A stretch of 64,000 bases of DNA from Cylicocyclus nassatus (GCA_958299035.1 CATQJL010000223.1:7367753-7431752), one strand, 5' to 3'. Shown: positions 28,381 through 40,780, counted from the stretch's first letter. Notes: generated by a model from the sequence alone, not told the origin. Program-made: numbers and translations.

Positions 28381-31300
28381 ATGGTCAAAATCTATTGGAA
28401 CGAAATCATTGACTGGGAGTTTGTCGTATCTATACTGACAATCATTTATTATATCTGGCTATTGGTACATATGCTGAGATCATCGAAATCTGTTTTTCAA
28501 TCAGCTTTCTTTCGAATCTTCATAGTAACAGGTATGCTTCAATCATGATCAATGCTAACCTCTTTTTCAAGAGAGGTTATATTTGACTATTGCTTGCAAA
28601 CTTGCCCACTGTTCTTTTTTTAATATGTGCTCTTTTTTGGTCACTTTATTGTAGACACGTTCGACCAAGCAAAATAAGAAATTTGCGTCATAATTTTCTA
28701 CTCATTAGAGGCAGACCCTCAATTGTTTTATAATAGCTACACAAGTTTCTCTTTTCTTTTCTCCGCTAGCTGCTTTTTATGGGAACTCAGACTTTCTTTT
28801 GCAGTAAAATCAATGGCCCGTAGTAAACTACCGTCAGGGCATCTCCCCTGAGGCGGACCGGAGTTGATATCTTGGCGCCTCAGTCCAGCATCCGGCGGGC
28901 TATTGATCTGGATGCAGATCGCTTCCTGGACATTATAATCAAGTGCGTTCTTGAAAAAAGAACCACTTGAGCTGGTTTGGTTAAATGGGTAAGCCATTGG
29001 AATTACACGCGCGCGGCCGTGGTTCAATTCCGCCTAGCGACACAACTTTTGCTGCATCGCCGGGCAATCTTTGATAGCGGCCACTATCCAATCGATGATG
29101 ACCGCTATCAAGGATTTCGCCTAGCAAACGTAAAGATAAAACAAAACTGACATATTTTGACGGAGAATTCATGAAAAACTGAAATTTTTGGGACATAAAT
29201 AAAACGTAATAAATAAGTAGATTCTCTTCTAAAGTAGTTTTTACAAGAAACTAAGATTGCTCTACAAAAAAATAAGAAAACTTTTATCCTTGCTTTTGTC
29301 GCCAAAATCAGCTGTTCATCGATCCTTCCCTTTTCGGGCGCCGGTATTGTGCAGTTTTGCGCCGATTTTGTCTGCATTTTTTGGCAAAGTTGTGTGTATC
29401 GTAAGTTACTCAGGAGCAACTTACGACGATTTTCTCTGCGTTTCCTCTTGAGCACACTATTTCTGGACATCATCGCTCATATCATCTCCCATGACCCGGC
29501 AGGGGAGATCATCTCCCTGCCGAACTTCACCTGAGGCTCACCTCTCAGGTGACCTTGCATCCCTATAGCATGGGGATATGGGCGGTCGTCATTTTACTGG
29601 CAAAACCTCACATGAAGGTCGTAGGGGAGATCATCTCCCATGATCGAGCTTTACTACGGGCCAATGTTTTGTTGAAGTTTGAACAACAATTGTGCCTTTC
29701 ACATGTGGCACAAACGTATCATCCATTCCAAACAGCATAACGCTCCCAAAATACAGAAATGTGTCAGTAACTTCAGTCAGCCATATTAAATCCATCAGCT
29801 AGTTTCATGGAAAGTTTGCCACCAAGATTTGTACAGCTATTTACGGTGCGATTCTTATTCCTCTCGTGAATATCATGCTTTTGAGACCATGTTTGGTAGA
29901 AGTTGAACAAGAAAGAGTTGGTGAATTCTTTTCCAAATAGATTCAGGAGCATCCAGCTCAAACAAGAAAGTGTGTATAAGTGTGTATATTTCAACAATTG
30001 CGCAGAGTTTGCACACTCTTTTTGCATCTAATTAGAAGTTGGCAAAGACATTATGATGTAATTGCAAGAAAAAGAACAAAAGATCCATGCTTGATGGGTC
30101 CTTCCACCCATGCATAGCTTCATATCGGTGCCACCGTTATGGAATAAAAGACTCAAAACTTGCTGCAGGAAAATTTTTGCATTTTTTTGCATTGTTTCTT
30201 GTGACGGCCTTATAGAATGTTTCATGTACATACAGAGTATCAGTAACATCGAATGTTTAACTATTCACTACAGGTTTCTTCGATATTCAATGCATAATGG
30301 CAGCAGAATGGCTTAGAGCAGACTGGCGTATGGGCCTTGGTAAGTCGATTTCAGGTTAACATTTCAGCAAAAAAAAACTTCTTTTTTAAGCTATTAGTGA
30401 CTATCGAAAGCTTTAGGTTAAAGTAGCTGTAATAGCTTCATCAACCAAGATGTTTCATTTAGGTCCAGACTATGAGTTAGTAACTCGATTGATGGGTGTC
30501 TTCACCGGTCCTCAATCATTTATCCATCTATTCGGCTCCTTGTTGATGACAATCAACCGGTATACAGCTGCATGCCATCCGAGAATCCACCATTTCGTAG
30601 GCTTCAATTGTACGGATCGTTCGGACACGTATCAATTTGCAAACTTTAGCTTTGGAAGCCAAAATGGACTTACTCGTTACTTACACTTGGAATAATAGCT
30701 TCTTATGTTGTTCATGCTCCCTTATTTATGAATAGCTTTGTTTATGAGGTAGTAGATGGCAAATGGATGATAGTAGGATGGGCTGAACCGATTCCGGTGC
30801 GTACGTTTGCAACGTACATATGTTTATACTCTCGTGTGGAAAGCTACAAAGTTTTTTTTACAGTATATTCGAATCATGAGCGTTATCGTAGTAATTACTT
30901 ACGAAATTATCAGCGTGATTCTTATTATACCAACACTATATGTAGTGGCGAAACTGAATAAAGTGAGAACAAGCAAATTTCGGAAGGAAATGGTAAGCAC
31001 TATACATAACAGTCTTCACTGCAACTGGCGCCAATGTTGTTGACTTCTCTGCGTATTGAGCAAAACTGAGCTTTTCCACTTGGTAGCTTTATACTCCTTC
31101 CTACTTTTTCTACTACCTCTCCTTCTGAACTTGTTTCTTCTTCGTGCTGTTCTGAAAGGTGGTGAAGATATTTGGGAGAAATTGTCCTAGATCAAACATT
31201 TCTTTCAATCTATCTGAAGGATTCTCTATTATTCGGTGAAGAATCGTAACGAAAAGTGTGATAAATTATTCATTCATCGTTTCCTCCAGCTTGAAGAGCG

Positions 31301-33272
31301 ATCTGTTTGATTTCTAGGCTTTCTCTCGAAGTTATCGAAGATTGCGACATTTCCTTTGAAAAACCAACTAACTAATTTTTGGAGAAACGCACGATCGAAT
31401 GTGATTTTTCATAATATATAGAATACTCAAATCTATCTTAGTGATTTCACTCTCTTGTTGCTACCAGGGCTCGGCACGAGGTGGCTAGTTGAAAATGCAA
31501 AAAACGAAGTCCCCCTTGACTTTTGCGAATTTTTACGAAGTCCCCTTTGACCCTAGACCAAAGCTCGCACGAGGTGGCGTCTCGAAATTGCAAAAAAAAT
31601 GAAGTCCCTTTTGACTTTAATGAAATTATGACATCCGCCACGAGATATTCGAACAGAAATTACATGAAAAGGAACGGAACAAAGCAACAGCAGAAAAAAA
31701 AGAAAAAGAATTATCGAACACACGCGATTATATTCATATTCTCTAAAATGGTGGCATAATGTGTCCATCGTGCAGCAATACGCGTCTAGAGCAGCCTTTC
31801 CGCGGCCATTCAAAATTTTCAAGGGGCTATAACTAAGCGGGGAGAAGGGGGTTTGAGGCGGTTTAGGAACCAGTGTAGGGTTTGGGATGTAGATGGAAAG
31901 TATGTAAAGAAAGTAGAAAAATTATGTGAAGGAAAAAAAATTTATGACTTTTTCTTTCCTAAGCCGCCTCAGGTGGCTATCCAGGTGGCTTGAAAGCCAC
32001 CTAACTCCGAAAAAAGTTGAGCACGCCTTTAGTTCACATAATTTTTTCATAATTTTTCATACTTAGTCCTAACTCCCCATTGCCCATCTACACACCTATT
32101 TTGGTGTCATTTCATCTTCACTTCGCCGTAAACAAACCTTTTGTTTATTTGCTAGCGGCATGCCGGCAGCGTGCCGGCCGCAGATCGAAAGACAACGTTA
32201 TGCTTTTCCGCAAAACGATATTCTCCTTGCTTTTTCCCCAAAAACGATATCCAGCTTGCTTGCTAAGCCACCTGTGCCATGCCCTGGTTGCTACAAAACA
32301 AATTACAGCTTACATAAAAACTCCAGAAGCTCTACTATTTTGTAGCTAGGCAAAGTTTAAAGTTTCGGAACACTCGTTTATACTTATATTATGCTTATCA
32401 CTCTTCATCAACCTGAAAAAATGGCACATGATGAAGCAGTCAATTGTCACTTACGTACATCCCGTAAAATCCTCTTTTCTCTACAAAAAGTATAAAATCT
32501 TCAACATCACCACAAATTCTAATTTAGGGGTTGGTAATTATACTGGCTATGGACTGTGTGCTTGGGGCATTTGACTGTGCCTACGAGACTTCTGATTTGA
32601 TGGGTTTTGACCGAGCTATGAATCCCGTTCTTTTTTTCATTGAAGAGAATGTAAGTAATTCTCCAAAATGCTTAGACGACTCCGTGATCAAACCTATGTT
32701 CACCCTTGTAAGGTGATGATCAGGAGTCGAAGCGGCAATTTCAAAAAAGCTGCATACTATTGGATATAGCAAAGAACGCGGACTCCAAGTGTGGCCTTCC
32801 GTATCTGAACACTTTGTAGAAGAATATTTTTAATGCTTGTACATGAATACTGCAAAGTTGAAACCTTAGCTTTTAAGCCAAGACTTTGAAGAGCAATCTA
32901 CCCACATGCTTCAGTTTCATCGAATTTTTTATTTTGTATACACTAATCTCTTGCAATAAAAAGGCTTATGTGTTCGTCTACAGACTCGTTCAGCAGGCAG
33001 AAAAAGTGGGCCTGGAATCAACGTTCTGTCTGCATCCGTTCGTATGCAGCATGCTGGAGACAGCCAATTCGACTTCTGATCGTTCCCTTGTTCGAAGCCA
33101 GTAATGACGCAATTTTCAAGAATTCTTTCAGTTCTGTCTCTTTCTGTTCCTAAATGTTTCGTTGAATGCGTATGTGATTATTTTCTTGAGCAGCGACCTA
33201 CAGGAAGAAGTTTTCGAATTTCTCAAAGTTCAACGCTGGAGGCGGACATCTGTGAAAAGCATAAAAACATAA
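28381..33272 (+). CDS. Nematode seven-transmembrane chemoreceptor (Srv-like), seven exons, 296 aa
   Basis: Exons 28381-28531, 30274-30339, 30463-30596, 30650-30796, 30864-30992, 32528-32650 and 33132-33272; all introns GT-AG and the frame is continuous to TAA 33270-33272. An acceptor-like TTTTTAG ends 3 nt before the ATG, a candidate trans-splice site. Seven hydrophobic segments can be placed. The TM3 end reads LLMTINRYTAACHP, the NRY counterpart of the DRY motif, followed after the intron by LWKPKW as expected at the start of TM4; TM7 ends SLNAYVIIFLSSDL. This layout matches nematode serpentine chemoreceptors of the Srg superfamily, most like Srv; the class is tentative. It would act in ciliary membranes of sensory neurons. 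Intron 1 (1.7 kb) and intron 5 (1.5 kb) hold repeats, including a hAT-type MITE. Confidence 0.87.
28960..29045 (+). repeat. Candidate tRNA-derived (SINE-like) element in intron 1
   Basis: TGGTTAAATGG (about 28976-28986) resembles an A box and GGTTCAATTCC (29021-29031) is a perfect B box (GWTCRANNC core), separated by about 35 nt as in tRNA genes. The cloverleaf around them is poor, so it is not a functional tRNA; a tRNA-derived SINE head is the likelier reading. The tail could not be delimited. Confidence 0.4.
31465..32286. mobile_element. hAT-type MITE with 8-bp target duplication, in intron 5
   Basis: Ends CAGGGCTCGGCACGAGGTGG and inverted CAGGGCATGGCACAGGTGG. GTTGCTAC is repeated at 31457-31464 and 32287-32294. 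An 8-bp duplication with CAGGG ends is characteristic of hAT elements. Relatives lie at 40551-40780 and 51621-51858. Inside are further short inverted GCCACCT/AGGTGGC motifs (31965-32010). No transposase. Confidence 0.85.
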
Positions 33273-34332
33273 CTGTTAGCATATATAGTATCGATGATAG
33301 CCTGTAAATCGAAGATTGCTGGTGTATATGAATGTTTTTCCTTGTACAAAATTGAGCATTTAATTACTACTTACACTTGGTATTTGTGCAAATGTGCATT
33401 ACATGCTTGCATCTCGAAATTGCTTAGTGCATTATAATTCGGCTTGGATTACCTTTTATCTTTGCAATTTCCTTCGCAGAGTCTTTATTAGGGCTTTTTT
33501 CAATTGCGAATCCTTTTCTCTTCTATGCTAGAGAAGTGTGTTTGAAATTGTGTTGCAATAGGGATGTGAGCTCAATTCGATAATGTAGTCTCGATGCTTT
33601 TGTACCTCAGCATTGGAGGAGGCAAATAGGCTGCTCTTTGCTTGCTACCGTCGTTTTTTTGAAGGTGGAACAGGAGCGGAGAGAGAAGTGCGAATGATGA
33701 AGAAAACAATGGGAAGAGTATTTCGAAGGAGCCTTCATTTTTTCGAAGGGTGTGATCTATCTCCCTTTAGGGAGTAGGAATGAAATAAAAGGCATCCCGA
33801 AGAAATCTCCAAAATTGTCACCAAGGAAAGCGAGGCGTGACAAGTCTGGGCAAAGTACTGGCTGGGCATGACGGTATTTTGTTCTCTGCAAAAGCTGTAC
33901 CCGCTATAAACTCGCAATTATCCTTGACATCAAGCGCAACTATAGTTATTTCTTTGATAATGAGTTCGTAACGATGAGAGCGCCAAGCGGACCGAAGGGC
34001 TTCCAAAAACCTTGAAACCTTTAGAAACAGCAAAATTGCTAGTTCCCACCGCTTAATAACGCATGCAGCACAGCTTAGGCACAGCTTCGGCGCAGTTGGA
34101 GAGCTGTACTGGAACTGTGCCAGAACTTGCAGATTAGTATGAATCTGGAACCCTATGAACCTACCTTGCCTGTTTGTGGTAGTTGCAAACTACACTAACC
34201 CAGCCATGATCGTTATGAAAACGCTTGTGCATGTATTTCAGCAGAGACTATGGATAGCACGTTGGATGCCATGATGAAACTTGAGAAACCGAATAATTTT
34301 TGCTAGCGAGAGAAAATGGGCATGTTAAACAC
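33273..34332. other. No gene seen
   Basis: Region after the receptor gene. No coding or RNA feature could be supported; short minus-strand frames at 34033-33735 lack recognisable motifs. Confidence 0.45.
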
Positions 34333-34335
34333 TAA

Positions 34336-35048
34336 GGGCCGCATGCACTAACCTCCCCGCTGGGGAGGGGTCGCAGCTCAAAAGAAAGCTGTATAATTTG
34401 AAACTCCAGATACCTGGATTTCACGTTGTGTACCTATCCGTAAGTATTCCTACTACCCTTCACTATGAACATGTTGAACAGGAGCGAGAAGCTGTACGAA
34501 CCGCATTTTCCAGCTTTTGTGTGATCCCTAATGATCCCCGGCGCTTTTTTTTTAAAGTCATTTTTCTTTCTCCGAAGTTAACGAAGACCTTCCAAAGTTG
34601 TACTGAACATCTAACACAGCAGTACTAAGCATGTTGCTGATGATAACAAATGAGTTTTTGAAAAGTCGAATTTTTTGGTAAACCTCAAATTTCGACCTGC
34701 GGATCATCGAAAATTTCATGACTTCAAATTATCATTTGTTCTTATCAGCAACATGCTTAGCACTGTCGGGTTAGATAATCTGCACAACCCTGGACGTTTT
34801 TCGTTGACTTCGGAGAAAGAAAAATGACTTTAAAGAAAAGAGCCGGGGATCATCAGGGATCATACAAAAGCTGGAAAATGCGGTTTGTACAGCTTCTCGC
34901 TCCTCTTCAACATGTTCATAGCGAAGGATAGTATGACTACTTATGGATAGGTACACAACGTGGAATCCAGGTATCTAGAGTTTCGAAATATAAAGCTTTC
35001 TTTCAAGCTGCGATCCCCTCCCCGCGAGGATGTTAGTGCATGCGGCCC
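34336..35048. mobile_element. PIF/Harbinger-like foldback MITE, 713 bp, TAA target duplication
   Basis: Intact member of the family at 19219. Inverted arms of about 290 bp (34336-34630 and 34750-35048), ends GGGCCGCATGCACTAACCTC and inverse, TAA at 34333-34335 and 35049-35051. The ORFs in the two arms are mirror copies and are not genes. Confidence 0.85.
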
Positions 35049-35057
35049 TAAGTCTTA

Positions 35058-36706
35058 CAAGGGAACGATCCCAACTTAAGGTGGCGAATTGGAATAAGCC
35101 GCATACTATTAGATGCGTCTTGATGAGCTGATTCCAAATCTACCTTCCATATCTGCGACAACGTTATCTGGAAGAAGTTATGAAAGGCTAAAAATGTGAA
35201 GTAACGGGGGTTTTGATGCATAATTTGCTTTAAAATCCAACTTGGAAGTGAACGACTAGCATCATATTGAGTGTACTGATTTCACGGAATGCTCAGATTC
35301 AAAAGAAACACAAATAAGTGTTTTTGAACAGCTAAAAAGCAACTAAAGTTCATTGGTAAAAGCTATGAGCAATGAAAAGTCCAAATTTGGCAAATATATC
35401 AGGTCGTTTCAAAGTAATTTCGTTTTTTTCAAACGGCGCCACATTTGATGGAAACGAGATTTCTAAAAGATCTTGGAGGCATTCGATGTAGAATTTCATT
35501 CTCTTTCCAATGATTATGGAAATGTTGCAAAACGTCTAATGAACTTTCAGAAAATAACCAAAATCTGCGACCCATGTTTTTTGAGATGGTCAAGTTTCAC
35601 AATTTTTTAAAACTTTCATATCAATCCTCAGAAGGAGTTTAAGCAACGATTCGATAGAGTAAACCTTATAGAATACAGTACTACTTTTTTCTCTTTTTCC
35701 TAGCTCGCCGTAATTTTTTAAAAGATTTTTTAAGAAAACCATCGGGTTTTGGCAGGCCTACGTCAGCCACAAATGCATCAAACAACGGTAATTATTCGGA
35801 ATTTGAAACTTCCAAGATGGTATATGACTTAACATTGGTTTTACAATGCAAGTGAGAGTTTACGGATTCGAAATATCAAATTTCGGGTTTTTAGGGTACA
35901 ACCTGGGGCTCGCTAAAAAATGAGACTTGATGATTTCTCCCCGGAAACTAAACGAATCGGAAACAAAAAACACCTGTTAGAAAGAGAAGAAAATGCTGCA
36001 TCGAATACTGCGCGAGCTGCTCTTCTGTTGATGTTCTACGAGGATTTAGCTGCCCAACTATGGAAATCGGTAGCATCAGTTAAAATTCTGTCAAAAATGT
36101 ATGACAAGCTTTGGAAAGGAGATAAAAGTACTGCTGTATTCTATAAGGTTTACTCTATCGAATTCTTACTTGAACTCCTTTTGAGGATTGATAAGAAAGT
36201 TTTAAAAAATTGTGAAACTTGACCATCTCAAAAAGCATGGGTCGCAGATTTTGGTTATTTTCTGAAAGCTCGTTGATTGTTTTGCAACAGTTTCATAACC
36301 ATTAGAAAGAAAGTGAAATTCTGCATCGAATGCTTCAAAGATCTCTTAAAAATCTTTATTCCGTCAAATGTGGTGCCCATTTGAAAAAAGCGAAATTACT
36401 TTTAAAACGACCTAATACATAGCAATACCTCGAAAATTAGTTGTTCAAAAACATTTATTTGTGTTTCTTTAGAGTGTGAGCATTCCTTGAAATCAGTACA
36501 CTCAATATCATGCTAGTCAAGTTGGATTTTGAAGCGAATTATGCACTAAAAGCCCCGTTACTTCACGTTTTTAACCTTTCATAACTTCTTCCAGATAACG
36601 TTGTCGCAGATATGGAAGGTAGTTTTGCAATCAGCTCATCAAGACGCATTTAATGATATGCGGTTCATTCCAATTCGCCACCTTAAGAGTTGGGATCGTT
36701 CCCTTG
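35058..36706. mobile_element. Large palindromic foldback element, 1.65 kb, TTA target duplication
   Basis: Inverted arms of about 600 bp (35058-35670 and 36130-36706) around a roughly 450-bp centre. Ends CAAGGGAACGATCCCAAC and inverse; TTA at 35055-35057 and 36707-36709. Related to the smaller element at 24390. A 100-codon plus-strand frame (35920-36222) starts in the centre and runs into the right arm; no domain is recognised. It lies only 6 bp from the neighbouring foldback element. Confidence 0.85.
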
Positions 36707-36884
36707 TTAGAAATACATCAATATCGTAGAATTATTTTAGCAGGTGCAGATACGACTTGTTTAGCCAATTACAAAACAGTCCTATTTTCTTGAAAAGAAA
36801 ACAGTCAGAGGTTATGTCTGGAAATCAAGTTGAAATGAAAACATTATGTCTGGAAATCAAGTTGAAATGAAAACAAAGTCCTTT

Positions 36885-37078
36885 TAATCTTGAAGATTTT
36901 TCGCACGAAGCCCCTTTTACCCTATACCTAAACGTAATAAATCCTAAAACGAACGAAACGTCGAATAGAAGAACGTCGCATTTCTTGTGTCTTTTCAGTA
37001 ACTAAAACGATATTCCCTTTGCTTCTTGTCAAAAAAGGGTATCCAGCTTGACCCTGTGTCAGCTGTGCCAAGCCTGTT
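36885..37078 (-). repeat. Relic of the hAT-type MITE family
   Basis: In inverted orientation, short matches to the family at 51621: ACGAAGCCCCTTTTACCCTA (about 36905-36924) and TATCCAGCTTG...GCTGTGCC (about 37030-37070). No target duplication survives. Confidence 0.45.
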
Positions 37079-37364
37079 CCTCGCTTATCTCCGTACTTGT
37101 CGCGTTGGTTACACCGCGACCAAAGCTGTTGAATGCATTGGGTACAACCTGAAGTTTATTTATTTCTACTTGACGGGATTTGCAGGTAGGCTCAAAATTT
37201 AGGCAACTTTTTTGACGCAGACTTCGATGCATTTCGTACATGGAAAAGGAGCATAAAACTGCTAATGCAGCTTCTGCAACTTTTTACATTACGGGCTTCA
37301 AATTTACCGAATGAGTGTGACATCAAAGAGGACATAAATTCTGTTTTTAGCGATATGAATAGCG

Positions 37365-39233
37365 TTGTATAAAAAAGTTTGTGCTGATATAGACTATCAC
37401 ATAAAAAAATATTTGTCATATCGTGAACGAATGCTTGCTAGAAGAAAGTCGTCTAAATATTTTTTTTCGTATTTGAAGAATAAAATGAAGCCCTCCCAAC
37501 ATTTCTCTACTTTGACAAATTCTTCTGGTACCTCTTATGTTAGCGATAAAGATAAGGCAGATGCTCTTGGTGCCTATTTTGCCAGCGTTTACTCTCCTGT
37601 CGCTATTAATGACAGTGATAGTGATGCTGACAGAATAAGCGCTGATGCAGTGCTGCCTCGCCATTTTTGCAATAATGTTCATTTTCATCCCGCAAATGTC
37701 TACCAGTTCCTTATCAAACTAAAACCTTCCATAACTGAAACATTTGATGGCATCCCTCAGATAGTATACCTAAAATGTGCCTCGTCGCTTGCGGCTCCGC
37801 TTGCACATATATTCAACATTTCGATGTTGTGGGGGGAGGTCCCTGACTTGTGGAAAGAAGCTTTGGTTACAGCAATTCCAAAAACTGACGGAGCATGTCG
37901 AATTGATAAGTTTCGTCCATTTAGCTTGCTTCCCACTCCTGTTAAGATCATGGAAAGAATCAGTGAAAAACTTTTAAAATGGCTAAAGGTTTCGGATTTG
38001 ATCCCCGATGAACATCATGGCTTTTTGAATGGAGCTTCCAAAACAACAAATCTGGTTGATAGTGTGTTCGAGTGGAGCTTAGCAATCAACGAGTGCAAAT
38101 CGGTTGACATTGTTTATGTTGATCTCTCGAAAGCGTTTGATAAGGTCTGTCATGCTAAATTACTAACTAAAATGAACAAATTAGGGATTAAAGGAAATCT
38201 TCTTTCGTGGTTGACTTCTTATTTGCATGATCGGTATATGACTGTGAGAGTTGGTCATCGTTACTCCAAAAAGTACTTCTGCACTAGTGGTGTTCCACAG
38301 GGTGGTGTCTTAGCCCCCTTGCTATTCCTGATTTACACCCTTGACCTACCTTCTACTTTGAAGACTTCCGCTAGCGTACACATCCGGATGTATGCTGATG
38401 ACATAAAGATCTTTGCAGTCTATGATCCTGAAGTAGCTCCAGAGATTCAAATGGACTTGCAAAGGTCTCTTGATAATTTGACCAATTGGTGTGAGGTCTG
38501 GGAATTAGCGTTAAATTTTGACAAATGCTCAGTGCTTCATCTTGGAGGTGGAAATACTACCTCGTATCACATCAAAGGCTCTATATTGAAGAGTTGTGAC
38601 ACTGTTAGAGATTTGGGTGTCGTGATTGATACAAATCTTAACTTCACTGAGCATATCAATACGTTAATCAAAAAAGCTTATTCTTCACTCTTTCTGCTTT
38701 TCCGCAATACTAATGCTAGTTCTCCGAAGATACTTATACCGCTTTATAAAGCATTAGTTCTTCCTCATTTAGAATACTGTTCTCAGGTCTGGTCCCCCTT
38801 TCGTAAAAAGGATATTCGCAGAATTGAAAAGGTTCAACAGCTTTTTACACGACTGTTGTATAGACGTTTATCGCCCGGAACCACCCCTCCCGATTACCAG
38901 ACCCGGCTTGAGAGGTTTCATATGAAATCCTTAACAAACCGTCGTGCTTTCTTGGATCTTGTATTCTGTTTTCAAGTTCTGAGAAGAGAGAACAAGCTAA
39001 AAGCCAGTAAATACTGGATTTTTGTTCCTACAAGCGAAAGGTCAGGCTCTTTTAACTTGCAATATCCAAGAATCCGGCGCAAGAGATACTTGCTGATGTT
39101 CAACAACGTGTTCTACAGGTCGGCTAGGTGGCTTTCGCACCTCCCGGTTGAGACCACTAGTGCAGAGAGTAGTCATATTTTCAGGAGTAGACTGAGAAGG
39201 CTTGACTTGTCAGGTATCGCTAACACTGATTAG
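37365..39233 (+). CDS. CR1-like non-LTR retrotransposon reverse transcriptase, 622-codon open frame
   Basis: A continuous frame with the reverse transcriptase fingers (ETFDGIPQI, ALVTAIPK), palm (DIVYVDLSKAFDKV; SGVPQGGVLAPLLF; MYADDIK catalytic box at about 38390-38410) and thumb (TVRDLGVVID), then the C-terminal region with LKASKYW. The endonuclease and ORF1 are missing; upstream sequence to about 37080 looks like shattered coding, so this is a 5'-truncated copy. The short tail of tandem AAATG units at 40004-40031 is the probable 3' end. This is the better-preserved relative of the relic at 347-1737. Confidence 0.92.
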   Translation: MYKKVCADIDYHIKKYLSYRERMLARRKSSKYFFSYLKNKMKPSQHFSTLTNSSGTSYVSDKDKADALGAYFASVYSPVAINDSDSDADRISADAVLPRHFCNNVHFHPANVYQFLIKLKPSITETFDGIPQIVYLKCASSLAAPLAHIFNISMLWGEVPDLWKEALVTAIPKTDGACRIDKFRPFSLLPTPVKIMERISEKLLKWLKVSDLIPDEHHGFLNGASKTTNLVDSVFEWSLAINECKSVDIVYVDLSKAFDKVCHAKLLTKMNKLGIKGNLLSWLTSYLHDRYMTVRVGHRYSKKYFCTSGVPQGGVLAPLLFLIYTLDLPSTLKTSASVHIRMYADDIKIFAVYDPEVAPEIQMDLQRSLDNLTNWCEVWELALNFDKCSVLHLGGGNTTSYHIKGSILKSCDTVRDLGVVIDTNLNFTEHINTLIKKAYSSLFLLFRNTNASSPKILIPLYKALVLPHLEYCSQVWSPFRKKDIRRIEKVQQLFTRLLYRRLSPGTTPPDYQTRLERFHMKSLTNRRAFLDLVFCFQVLRRENKLKASKYWIFVPTSERSGSFNLQYPRIRRKRYLLMFNNVFYRSARWLSHLPVETTSAESSHIFRSRLRRLDLSGIANTD

Positions 39234-40031
39234 TGTTGCATGACAGGGCGAGCCTTCTGCATTAGACCTTTTGGGCTTCCATTGGGTGCCTTGGACGTGC
39301 TATGATGGCGGATGGAATCGCTTTGGGCTTTGTTTTCTATCACCTTTCTTCTCCATTTTACCTCTAAAACCTGTCTTTTCAGGTGCTCGGTGATCTTGCA
39401 TTGACTTGCGGGTTCAGTTGTGGCTGTAAATTATCTCTTTGACGCCTCTCGTGTATCTCCTCACGTTGCGTCAAACTTTTATTTTTGGTGTACTCGTTTT
39501 GTTATAGTTACTAACACAGTTTCATCAGCATCTCAGTCCGAGTCTTTTTCGTTCAGCTATCTAGTAGTCAGTCGTACAGCTTGCTATTTCGACAAATGGA
39601 TTCAATGAGAATCGTTTCACCTTTGGGGTCATTGGGCCTCCCCAGCATTCCGGCTAGGTTGGGTTATGGTTATCATACCTGAGCCAGTAGACCTGCCTTA
39701 TAAGTCGCCGGATTGCTTTTAAGAGTAACTAAAGATCGTTCCGCTGGCAACGAGGGGGCATGCGTTTGTTTTGGAGTTATAAGGCAAAGTTTTGGAGTTA
39801 TAAATCTCATGCCTACATCTGCATACTTATTTATTAGCCTACCAACATATTCAGTGCAAGCTGTTTTATCTCCTCACATTAGTCTGATTAGGATCAGACT
39901 CGAACTGACATGATGATGTCTGCATTTGTTTACATGTCTTGTTCGTTTCCGCTGTATTACTAACTTCTTGATGTGTCTTTTTTATGGAACGCCTTGAGCG
40001 TACAAATGAAATGAAATGAAATGAAATGAAT
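39234..40031 (+). mobile_element. 3' UTR and terminal repeats of the plus-strand CR1-like element
   Basis: About 770 bp after the stop codon TAG (39231-39233), ending in five to six AAATG units (40004-40031). Short 3' microsatellite tails rather than poly(A) are typical of CR1 elements. Open frames here (39420-39608, 39713-39913) are not supported. Confidence 0.6.
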
Positions 40032-40550
40032 GCCAAGAAAACTCAGTGACAAAAAAGCGAAAATTTTTCAATAGCGATGAGAGCGACTTTTGACCAGTTC
40101 AATATTTTTTGTGAATGCAGCGATAAGGCACTGGAGAGGCGTACACTGTTTTTGATCTCACTTTGTTTGTTTCTTTTTTATGGCATGTTACAATTTTACA
40201 GCGGGATGGCACTTAAGTCTAGGTGACAAACAGGGTTGAGCGTGGGGTCAGGCGTGTCCGAGCTGGGGGGGGGGTCGTATTGGGGTAAGACTGAGGGGGA
40301 TAGAATCAAGAACTGAGTTTAAAAAGTTGAGAAATACTACGACCGAGAAAGGTAAAGAAAAAAAGGGCTAGACCGGTGGATGTTACAACGCCACCAGAGA
40401 GGGAATGACTGTAGTAAACAGCATATAGATTAACTTCACTAACGAAATCTCAGCCAAATTTCACTTCTTCAACTCTTACCTCTCACACTCTAAAGTACTG
40501 CTACAAAGTCACAAAAAACTTGTGGTGCAAACTGGATATGCTTAGAACGT
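40032..40550. other. No gene seen
   Basis: Contains a G run at 40264-40272. Nothing else is supported. Confidence 0.45.
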
Positions 40551-40780
40551 GGCACAGGTGGCTTATAAGCAAGCTGGATATCGTTTTTGGGGCAAAATGC
40601 AAAGGGAGTTTCGTTTTTCTGGCCGAAAAGAATCAAAATTTGCGACGTTTTTTTTGGTCGACGTTTCTTTTTTTTGGAAATTTTTTAGGGATTATGGTTT
40701 AGAGTTAAAGGTACTTCGTAAAAATTCGCAAAAGCAAAGGGGACTTCGTTTTTTGCATTTTCAACTAGCCACCTCGTACC
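40551..40780. mobile_element. hAT-type MITE, decayed copy
   Basis: GGCACAGGTGGCTTATAAGC at the left and GCCACCTCGTACC at the right, with strong resemblance throughout to 51621-51858. The outer CAGGG bases are mutated and no target duplication is visible. Confidence 0.7.

Noticed and set aside
28976..29031. A functional tRNA gene in the receptor intron
   Set aside because: The A and B boxes are there, but acceptor and anticodon stems do not form, so it was listed only as SINE-like.
40004..40031. AAATG tandem repeats as a CRISPR or satellite array
   Set aside because: The units are 5 bp without spacers and sit at the end of a CR1-like element, so they are its 3' tail.
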